From assembly GCA_030374765.1 (NCBI GenBank), contig JARGXX010000092.1, forward strand, positions 2,392,001 to 2,456,000: a DNA stretch of 64,000 nt, given 5' to 3'. The stretch comes from Agarophyton chilense. Its lineage: Eukaryota > Rhodophyta > Florideophyceae > Gracilariales > Gracilariaceae. The notes under the pieces were generated by a model. It was given only the letters and a program-made list of their open reading frames with translations. It had not been told where the DNA came from and searched no databases. Positions 33,193 to 41,740 of this stretch are shown piece by piece (within the stretch, counting starts at the first letter, position 1; every line of letters begins with the position of its first letter). A program made the position numbers and the translations under genes.

Positions 33193-33822
33193 TTCACTCA
33201 ATGTGAGCAAACTCGTTTCCCTCCTACCAGGCGCCGTACCAAGGCCATAGCTGCTCTATAGAGCCGATTCCCATGCCTGTGTCTCCCTCTAACGGCTTTA
33301 TACCGGCGGTAACGACGTTTATTGAACCGGTTGGGGCTGAACGTCTTTTCTAGCGGCGCCCAACCTTAGAGTACCACAGGCGAATACTGTCGAATGGGAA
33401 AGGTGAACGAGCTCGCGTAAACGGTGTCGAGAGACATGTTTGTGGAAAGACATGTTTTGGTGCACTTCCGAGAATTAGTAGCATCTGTATAGAGAGGAGA
33501 GTGGTGAGAAAGTTTGGTGTTTTACAGTACTTGGTTGAAATTGAAAAGTTGAATGTATATTAGGAGTGACACGGTGCAGTGGAGAAGAAGCGCTGTGCGC
33601 GAGTGAAGGGGTTTTGTGAAACATCATTAGGCTTTCGGTTTTGCAATGGGGCTGGAAATGGGTCTACAGAGGCGTATCCGAGAGACGAGGGGTGTGGTGA
33701 GAGTTTAGGAATGTGGCGCAAATGTAGGGAGAGGCGTGTGGGCGAAGGCGAAAAACGGGGTGTGGGGGGCCCAGGGGGGTGTTTTTGGATGTGGGCAGAC
33801 GTAGTCAAAAAGAGCGATTGGG

Positions 33823-33965
33823 ATTGCCTGCAGGCAATAAATTTCAACTGCGAATTACGGCTCATAATTTGCACCCCGATTGTTGATTTGCATTATTATT
33901 TCGCACTTTCGGGGTGCAAATTATGAGCCGTAATTCGCAGTTGACCAAAAGTGCCCGCAGGCAAT
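33823..33965. repeat. 143-bp foldback element, copy 4
   Basis: Same structure as the other copies; followed by the usual cactcaatgtgagc spacer start. Confidence 0.85.
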
Positions 33966-34586
33966 TTCACTCAATGTGAGCAAACTCGTTTCCCTCCTAC
34001 CAGGCGCCGTACCATGGCCATAGCTGCTCTATAGAGCCGATTCCCATGCCTGTGTCTCCCTCTAACGGCTTTATGCCGGCGGTAACGACGGTTATTGAAC
34101 CGGTTGGGGCTGAACGTCTTTTCTAGCGGCGCCCAACCTTAGACTACCACAGGCGAATACTGTCGAATGTGAAAGGTGAACGAGCTTGTGTAAAGGGTGT
34201 CGACAGACATGTTTGTGGAAAAACATGTTTTGGTGCACTTCCGAGAATTAGTAGCATCTGTATAGAGAGGAGAGTGGTGAGGAAGTTAGAGTACTTGGTT
34301 GAAATTGAAAAGTTGAATGTACATGAGTTGTGACACGGTGCAGTGAAGAAGAAGCCTTGTGGGCGAGTGAAGAGACGCAGTGAAACAACATTAGGTTTTC
34401 GGTTTTGCAATGACGCTTGATATGGGTCTAAGCAGGCGTATGCGAGATATGAGGGGTGTGGCGAGAGTTTAGGAATGTGGCGCAAATGTAGGGAGCGGCG
34501 TGTGGGCGAAGGCGAAAAACGGTGTCTTGGGGGTCCAGGGGGGTGTTTTTGGATGTGGGCAGACGTAGTCAAAAAGGGGGATTGAG

Positions 34587-34729
34587 ATTGCCTGCAGGCA
34601 ATAAATTTCAACTGCGAATTACGGCTCATAATTTGCACCCCGATTGTTGATTTGCATTATTATTTCGCACTTTCGGGGTGCAAATTATGGGCCGTAATTC
34701 GCAGTTGACCAAAAGTGCCCGCAGGCAAT
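34587..34729. repeat. 143-bp foldback element, copy 5
   Basis: Same structure, with one mismatch in the right arm (atgggcc in place of atgagcc). It ends the array; the DNA to the right is unrelated. Confidence 0.85.
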
Positions 34730-35941
34730 CTCAAACATTAAAAAATAAAAACATTAAATTATCATAGAGGGAAACCGAAAGTGGCAAAACGCGACACGAG
34801 GCCACGAGGCCACGAGTCCACGACGCCACGACGCCACGACGACTCCGCGTCACGACTCGAGGCATTTGTACAGCAAGGCCCGGTGGGTGATGGCGCTTGT
34901 TGTGCAATGGGTGTGCGCTGTATACAGTGTCGCTGTTGTATAGTTGGGACACGAGGGGCATGTACGAGATGCGATGGGCATTGTACATTTTCGGACAAGC
35001 GCTGCCAAACAGCGCATGTGTATCGGTGGCAGCGTGACTCCCATTCAGAATTTTTAGCGTTGTTCGTTTGAGCGTATGTGTGTGTGACTGCTTCCGCGTC
35101 GCGCCCGAATGGTATGGGGGCGTCGACGTGACAAAAAAGCGCGCTTGCGACGCACGTTTTACATCATCTGAGAAGCACGCGTGTGCGCGTGGTGGATCGA
35201 GCGACGGTGATGTGATTGCTATTTGCAATATACAAACTGAACATTCTATCAGAATGTCGCTGTCAAATTCTGCAGTGGATTAAAACTGTGCAGCCGGCTT
35301 TGTGCGCAGCGGTGTGTGGCACTAGGCCCACCCCCACCGGAGTGGAAGGGAGGGTTGGGCACAGAGGGGTTTAGCCTTGCAAATTGTATTGGGGGTATCG
35401 AGAGAGCCGGGGATTTTAGGCGGGAGGAGTAATGAGGAGGGCTTGCAAACATGCCATAGTTCGGAACAGCGACAAGCAGACATAATGTGCCAGTGCTTTA
35501 AGTTGCGACAAGGAAGCGGGACGTTTTGTCGCGCATTTTGGCCGAGCTGGCGCGCACGTCACACAAACAAACAAACAGCATAGACATGGTAGACACATGC
35601 GCGAGAGCGCCATGGACGCGCGGCGGTGACTGTAATAAAGGGCAACGGTTCCAGCGCTCGCTGTGAATGACGTTGTCGGCGAGCGCTCTCTTTGGCGTGC
35701 ATACAACACGCGTTGGCACACGCGGCTCACTCGGACGCGCACGCGACGCATCCATGTCACGCTGTGTGCAAGACGGGCACGTCTTGTAGGGGCGTTGTGA
35801 GCTATAAGAAGTGAGGCGACGGCGATCCGTGACAAGAAAACAACGGGCACAGGTTGCAGTTTAGTATAGGAGCTTCACAGACAAGAACCCATCGACATCC
35901 TTGGATTGCATGCTGTGGGTGCTTTTCGAGGGGTTAAGTCT
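34730..35941. other. No gene recognised; short CCACGA-type simple repeat
   Basis: A simple repeat based on ccacgaggccacgacgccacg lies at 34795-34842. The rest contains overlapping short ORFs on both strands without recognisable domains. Probably spacer DNA with the promoter of the small zinc-finger ORF. Confidence 0.4.
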
Positions 35942-36355
35942 ATGATCATGCAGCCCACGCAGAGAATCACGCCACTTGGGACACACGCATTGTCCCAGCC
36001 AAGGCCGGCCGCGCAGGCAACGACGGGGTTGGCGCCGCCGGTGACAGCAGGCGCGAAAGAGCCGTGGCACGGAGACGCTGCACATCTCATTGAGGCACAG
36101 CGGTGGGGCTTAAACCCATGGACGAGGAAGTGGAGCGTAAAATACTTTGGATATGTAATCGACGCGATCATCATAGGCCCCTGTCACTCAAAGCAGCGTG
36201 TCTCTCAAAGTCAAGCGTTCAAGGCCACCGTACTTTGTGAGTTGTGTGGCGCAACTTTCATCAGCAAGGGCAATCGGAACCGGCACCGCCGGGTGGTGCA
36301 CCAGGGTAAACGCGTGAGGTGCGACCGCGCACAGTGCAACGAGGTACGTACGTGA
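35942..36355 (+). CDS. Small protein with one C2H2 zinc finger
   Basis: 137 aa from the first ATG. Near the C-terminus is one classical finger, CELCGATFISKGNRNRHRRVVH (spacing C-2-C-12-H-4-H), at about residues 99-120, followed by basic residues and two further Cys. The N-terminal two thirds has no known domain. A single finger with a basic tail suggests DNA or RNA binding. It stands alone between repeat blocks, so it could be a real small gene, a fragment of a larger spliced gene or a mobile-element remnant. Confidence 0.4.
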   Translation: MIMQPTQRITPLGTHALSQPRPAAQATTGLAPPVTAGAKEPWHGDAAHLIEAQRWGLNPWTRKWSVKYFGYVIDAIIIGPCHSKQRVSQSQAFKATVLCELCGATFISKGNRNRHRRVVHQGKRVRCDRAQCNEVRT

Positions 36356-37148
36356 AGGCACACAGCGGTAGATTTTGAGCGCGCGCACGATATATGTTCT
36401 AACCGAAAGAAACACCGCCTGTCCCTTCGTCGCTGCGATCAGACTTTTACACAAATAGCCGACATGCGGCGGCACTGCCGCCGATGGCATCACGGCACGC
36501 CACCACGACCATGCGCGCCGCGTTATGAGTACACTAAAACTCCCGTGCGAAGGTGAGATCATACCTTCTTCTATTTGCACTACATCTATCTCCGTACCCC
36601 TGTCGGACACGTGCGCCACGACTGCCTGCAAGAAGTATAAAGCATTTGTGGAAGAAAACTTGTAATTGGTGTTTAGGGCATTTAGAAAAGCGTTAGGGGG
36701 TCTTAGACATAGATGAGGTGTTTAGGGGAGGTTTTGAGTTTACGGGGTTTTATATATCATAAAAGAAACCGGCTCTTCTATATATATGTAAATATTTCTT
36801 GTTGGAGCTGACGTCTCACGTCGTAGAAATGTTAAAAGATGTGTTCAATCTATGCATGAGAGCCTATACGTATTGCAGGGCGCAAGTGTGGGCTGGCGCT
36901 TGGTAAAACGCGGTTGCCACAAGCGCTTGGTAATTACATAGACTAAGCGCCAAAGGCTGGTTTTACATTTAGTTTGGTGTGCATGGAAGTTTAGAAAACC
37001 TACGTTGTTTAAAGTTTGAGTATGAAAAGCGGGTTGTTTGCAGTCTAATTAGGGAGGGTTTGCAGAAAAAAATAATTGTAAGTTGACACATGCAAATACT
37101 TTTTGATATAGACTGGTGCCTTTGGCGATATTTTGTAGTGATATCACG
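36356..37148. other. No gene; telomere-like relic and diverged repeat-A end
   Basis: At about 36660-36775 is degenerate telomere-like DNA (gtgtttaggggaggttttgag, tttacggggttttat) resembling the Penelope 3'-end motif. At 36872-36959 is a diverged copy of the first part of repeat A (gtgggctggcgcttggtaaa and following). This looks like another internalised chromosome-end scar. Confidence 0.5.
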
Positions 37149-38015
37149 CTAGTTGTGTTGCAAGGCCATTGTGACAAAGTAGCTATGGGTGGGCGCGATA
37201 TCCGCTTCTCCTTCAGCTGAAAGGCGTAAGCTCATGTCGTGAAAAACTCGGTTGCGCCAATTGAACTCGCTTAGAGAAGTGGCAAAGTCGCCTACGTGTA
37301 GCCCATAAGCCAATAAAGCGTTCACCGTTGCTTGCTGTGGTAAGTACACGCCTCTGCATTTGGCTACCAGCGTGATCAGCTCGGTCATAACTGGTCGTAG
37401 CACTGCTTGGTATTGTGTGGCAAGTGCTTTAATGTCCACATTTCCAAAAGCAGCTCCTACAATGTTAAACGAACATAGCCAAATGAACTTTTCGTAGTAG
37501 GCGCGCGTCCAGTCGTCGTCGTTCACCACAGATGCTTCCACCCCTCCTGTTCGTAGGCGGTCGGCCAAAGCTTGGGCCCATTTGCCAGTCATTGTAGTGC
37601 AACCGCCGTTTGTCACAGTAGACGGGTCTCGCGATGGGATTGCAACGTAAAGCACGACTCGTGTGTTGTGCTGCAAGCCATGTTTCTGTAGAAACGGCAT
37701 GATATCTCCATTTTGCATGAACACAAGATCCTGGCGTCGATGAGGTGGGAATTGTGTAATAACTTCTTGCAATGCATCGTTTCTCGTACAAACGAAAATG
37801 GGTCCTTCATTTCTGCATCGATTGAGGTTGTCTCCACGTCGCAGCACCACATCCGCTTCCTGCGATTGCGTTGGACTACCAAGGGTTTTGAGCCAAGAGC
37901 CAATTCTTCCCGCTCCCACGATGGTGCATGGTATGGGTTTTTGCGTCCGAGTCGCGGTTATGGCTGTGTCCTGGAGCCGCACACGAGAATCATGGCAACA
38001 CATTATGCTACCCAT
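37149..38015 (-). CDS. Ketopantoate-reductase-like (ApbA/PanE family) protein
   Basis: 288 aa with an ATG start. Residues 28-42 read PCTIVGAGRIGSWLK, the glycine-rich NAD(P)-binding loop (GxGxxG) of a Rossmann fold. FVCTRNDALQEVI near 75, FMQNGD near 98 and YYEKFIWLCSFNIVGAAFG near 168-187 fit the ApbA/PanE plan, in which a conserved Lys (here YEKF) lies in the C-terminal helical domain. PanE reduces 2-dehydropantoate to pantoate with NADPH in pantothenate/CoA synthesis; many family members act on other 2-oxo acids, so the substrate is open. Its length is close to the usual 290-310 aa. It is the only ordinary metabolic gene in the window, isolated among subtelomeric repeats; transfer or a subtelomeric paralogue is possible. 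Confidence 0.75.
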   Translation of the reverse strand: MGSIMCCHDSRVRLQDTAITATRTQKPIPCTIVGAGRIGSWLKTLGSPTQSQEADVVLRRGDNLNRCRNEGPIFVCTRNDALQEVITQFPPHRRQDLVFMQNGDIMPFLQKHGLQHNTRVVLYVAIPSRDPSTVTNGGCTTMTGKWAQALADRLRTGGVEASVVNDDDWTRAYYEKFIWLCSFNIVGAAFGNVDIKALATQYQAVLRPVMTELITLVAKCRGVYLPQQATVNALLAYGLHVGDFATSLSEFNWRNRVFHDMSLRLSAEGEADIAPTHSYFVTMALQHN

Positions 38016-38750
38016 TGCGCTTTACGGATTATTTTGCAATGTTGAGGACAAGAAAGCGTTTTCTTTTGTTTTGCGAAAGTTGGACTTGGTACCGTGAGCG
38101 TTTTTGTGTTTGTGTGTATGGGCTTTAGCAGTATTTGAAGTGGTACGATTTGAAAAAATGGAAAGAACGTGTTCGTATTTAAGGATTTAGGATCCCATGG
38201 GTTTAAAGAGACTTTTGGACGTAGGTCTAAATATTATTCTGTTATGAAGAAGATAGAAATACATTGTGCTTGGAACAGAGCAGGTTTATCATCGTTTGTG
38301 TGAGCGGTCGTAGTAAAAACTTAGTATGCGAAAACGAACCGCGTGAGACGTAGCGAACACACTTTCTTGCTTGCATAAAAATGTATTAGAATCTTCGACC
38401 TCGTAAAATAAAGTTGAGTGAGGATATGAAGCATTTTCTAGGTTTTGCTTCATAACAGGAGTTATATATGTATTGCATAGTGCATATGTGGCTGGCACTT
38501 GGTATAACACGGTTGTCAGTAGCGCTTGGGGCTTAGGGGTTTAGGTGATTACGTACATGATTACAATTGGTCGAATCTATACCACAATCCTCGCTGTGGA
38601 GAAATTGGATGTCAAAGAAGGAACAGGAAGACAGTACTGTAATTTATTTGGGTGGTGCATGAAAAAGTAGAGCTGCAAGTAGAATTTACTGTTCTTGTGA
38701 CGCTTGCTGGAACCAGCAAGACAAGATATATGCTTTAGCTTCTGGTCACC
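38016..38750. other. No gene; diverged repeat-A fragment
   Basis: Contains a diverged copy of the repeat-A beginning at 38462-38530 (tggctggcacttggtataac) joined to ggggcttaggggtttagg. The rest shows nothing recognisable. Confidence 0.45.
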
Positions 38751-39677
38751 TATATATATTACAGGTTGTAAGTGTGGGCTGGCGCTTGGTAAAACGCAGT
38801 TGTCAGTAGCGCTTGGTAATTACATACACCAAGCGCCACGCGCTGCATTCGACGTATGTGCGATTTTGACCCCCTGGATGGAAAACGTTGTGCTGGAGAG
38901 CGCGTATGACACATTGGCACGCTCAAAAAATCGTGGCTAATTGCGCTCAGGCGCTTCGTTTGGGTAACGTAGCGCGCGACTTGGCAGATGTTGGGGCGCA
39001 GCACCCATTTTCGCAATTTTTGCATTTGAAAAAATCATAAATTTTACGCGCGCTTGGCTTTCTGCCAAATCCTGCGTTTGCACATGCTTTATTGTAACAT
39101 TTTTGCTGCACAACGTGGAGGCGTGCGTCGAGTGTGGCACTCAAAGGCGCTTGGTTTCAGCCACATCTCCGCTGCACAGTCGAGCTGTGTTGTAAGCTGG
39201 ATAATGTGCGAAAGTTTTATCAAAAGAAAGGGTTAGGGTATGCGTTTGCGCTTGGTTCTGTGGCGATTTCGTGGAGGCAGTTGGCACATTGTCAGGCGTT
39301 TTGTATGTGCGTTTTTGGGGTCGTAAACGCGGCTAAAAAAGGTGCGTTTGCGCTTGGTTCTAGGATGGTTTTCATATCCGGCAACACTGGGGGCCGATAT
39401 TCGTTGGTATTGTCAAGTTCAATGTAGGTTGAGTGTGGTGAGTAGTAGGTCAGGCGAGTGCTGGCGCCACACTCTCAGCTAAAGAAGACGCGTGCAGTGC
39501 GTTTAGTGAGGTAGGGATGACGTATGCTTAACGATGCCAGGTAGGGTCTTATGACGTTAAGGTTTGTCCAACAGTGCCATCGCCACTAAGTAGCTATCGG
39601 TCAGGGCCTACGGGAGTTTACGTTTTCGTACAGGAAACCATTGTGTACGGGCTTTTACAGGTTTCAGGGGTTTAGGG
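38751..39677 (+). repeat. Subtelomeric repeat family A, copy 3
   Basis: Starts at the tatatatatt junction like the other copies and matches them over about 927 bp. Its telomere-like right end merges with the left copy of the 36-bp direct repeat at 39668. Confidence 0.8.
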
Positions 39678-39703
39678 GTTCTTTCTACTATAACTATAGG
39701 GGT
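39668..39703 (+). repeat. 36-bp direct repeat, left copy
   Basis: Perfect 36-bp match to 52180-52215. It consists of GGGTTTAGGGG, the non-telomeric core ttctttctactataactata, and GGGGT. The two copies enclose 12.5 kb that holds the tyrosine recombinase and Ulp1-like genes. It could be an integration-site duplication or a shared old telomere variant. Confidence 0.75.
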
Positions 39704-40187
39704 GGTTTTTCGGTTTAAGTGCGGTTTTCGTATTGTTTTACGCGGTTTTAGGAATTTGGAATTAGTTTTTCGAAGGAGAAGGCGAAACCGGGAAATGTGT
39801 TTAACGAGGTTTTTTGTGTTTTCTATGTTTTGTAGAGAGCATTTTTTGGTTTTAGGGTTTTTCAGGGTTTTAAGATTGGGTTTAAAAGGGTTACCATGGT
39901 TTTCATGGTTTTCAGGGGTTTTAGGATAGAAGAAATTGTGTTTTCCCGGTTTTATAAGTTTTCATAAGGATTGACGAAACTCGAAAATGTGTTTTTGAGG
40001 TTTAAAGGGTTTTTATTTGGGTTTTTAGGGTTTTATCGGATTTATGGTTTAACAAATACCCGGTTTAATCGGTTTAAAGGGTTTTCATCGGGGTTTTCAG
40101 GGGTGTATCGGTTTTACGGAATGAGAAATACCTGGGTTTACGGGGTTTTACTCTTTTTCCCCGGTTGTTTCCCGTTTTAAACAGGAT
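39704..40187 (+). repeat. Degenerate telomere-like G/T-rich tract
   Basis: Rich in GGTTTT, GGTTTTAGG and GGGTTTT motifs with much drift (cggtttaagtgcggttttcg and so on). Resembles a decayed telomere repeat array. ORFs across it are artefacts of the G/T bias. Confidence 0.5.
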
Positions 40188-41740
40188 TCAGAAGATGGAC
40201 ATCATCTTTGTCAGATTTGAGGTTGATTTTTTGTGGCAGCCATCCTCAAATTGGGAATGGAGGAGTGTATCCTCCATTCTAGACAACACGTGGCACACGT
40301 AGCGAACTCTTCCGCGGACATACATTACACGTTCACTACACGCTGAACACCAATGACACGTTGTCCACCGCTCTCGCTCTGTGATACGTGTTTGTGTACA
40401 CATACCGATGTTGCCATGGTTTGTGCATAGGATATTGGGATACCGCAAGACCGCAGTTTAGATTAAATTGGACCGCTGGTCGATGGTTGACCAAGCGAAA
40501 TCAGCTGGCGTAGTACAGTGTGCACTGGCCCTGCACACTGTGTTACGCCGCCGGAGATCGTGGATTCAATTCTCGTCACACTGCATGGCTCTCACTGGCC
40601 ATGGGCGTCATGCAGTGTTTACAAAGGAGTTCTTCACAATCGCCGCTGTATTTTGTTTTTCATTCTTGCCCAAAATTGCCGAGGGCTTTCTAAACGACTA
40701 CGACTTGAAATGGGAATCTGTTCTTTTATAAGAGTCTAGTCGTTCCAGAATAGCCATCAGCTTTTTCTACTATACTACTAATGGTTTTTTGTAGCAGAAA
40801 GATGTCAGAGTGGGCTGATGAGCAAAAAATACCTAAGCACTACTACGCGCACAACTCCATGTTTTTTTCTTCGCGTTATAATCGCTTGCAAAGGCAACAC
40901 AACAACGAGTTGCAGAAATCGGGACTTTGGTTCTCGCCTCAGAAGAAGACGTAGGGGTTTTAGGACTTCATGCAGATGTTGGCAGTTTAGTTTCAATGGG
41001 GTCTGACGATTTTTAGAATGAAACGAGATCACCAACACCTCAAGCGTCATACAACACGGATCTAGCGTGACACATGTTTTCGGCAATGCGTGAATATATG
41101 TATGATCCTCAAAGATGGAGGAGTTACCTATCTTTCGCAGTCCTTCCCTTGATTGTATACAGTGCAGCACAGACAAACTTCCTGTCTTCCCCACATGATC
41201 AGATATACATTCCAAACTGCAAATATGAGATCAGTTTTGGCGAATACACCTCTCAAGTGGTACCTCCACTGCCTACATACTGGAAGAGAAATTAAAGAGC
41301 CCCCCCATGAGATCCATCAGTTCCCGTGCAAGTTGGCGATATTGGAATTGAAATTAAAGAGGTACAAACCTGACGCGCGTACATACACTTTGGCATGAAC
41401 TGAAAAGGTAGAAGCATCAATGCCGTCGTCTTCCTGTATAAACTGTGAATTTGGATTCTGTAAGGAACAAGCGAGAAGTCCAGTTTGTGTACCCTGTGCT
41501 CCCTGCGCACAGTCCATGCTCTCATCTTCGCAGAAAAGGAGTATTTCAGAGCCAGCTCGTGTTTCTCAGGGTAGTAGTCGAGTCTTTTCTCGTTTGTACA
41601 TTGTCCCCAACCCGGGATGAGTGTCTTCGGCTTCTGTTGCATTTCCTCTCTTTTTTTATTATCCGGTTCTTACGTCTTCTAAACCCTACAGTTGCGTTCT
41701 GCATTCCAAACTCTTCACGTTTTTAGGCAGTCTTTGAGCG
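40188..41740. other. Upstream region of the tyrosine recombinase; hairpins but no gene recognised
   Basis: About 1.55 kb with no convincing coding frame. It holds a 10-bp perfect inverted repeat, GAATGGAGGA/TCCTCCATTC (40255-40279, 5-nt loop), and a longer hairpin at 40507-40549. The last few hundred bases should contain the promoter of the following gene. Confidence 0.45.
40507..40549 (+). ncRNA. Candidate structured RNA: 18-bp hairpin with 7-nt loop
   Basis: GGCGTAGTACAGTGTGCA (40507-40524), loop CTGGCCC, then TGCACACTGTGTTACGCC (40532-40549). As RNA all 18 pairs form, two of them G-U. A B-box-like ATTCAATTCTC follows at about 40565. The innermost 5 bp plus 7-nt loop look like an anticodon arm, but I could not fold a full tRNA. 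It could equally be a DNA inverted repeat near an element end. Confidence 0.3.

Larger units (their letters stand above)
32950..34729. repeat. Array of 770-bp units with three foldbacks, right-hand side
   Basis: A shortened unit (its middle missing) starts near 32950, followed by foldback copy 3, a full spacer, copy 4, a second full spacer and copy 5. Periods are 773 and 764 bp. The same unit lies on the left of the ParB/dioxygenase gene at 27066-27982, in the same orientation, so the gene is enclosed by direct repeats. Confidence 0.8.

Noticed and set aside
34731-35228. 165-residue minus-strand frame
   Set aside because: Crosses a simple CCACGA repeat, no motif, and the start lies in low-complexity sequence.
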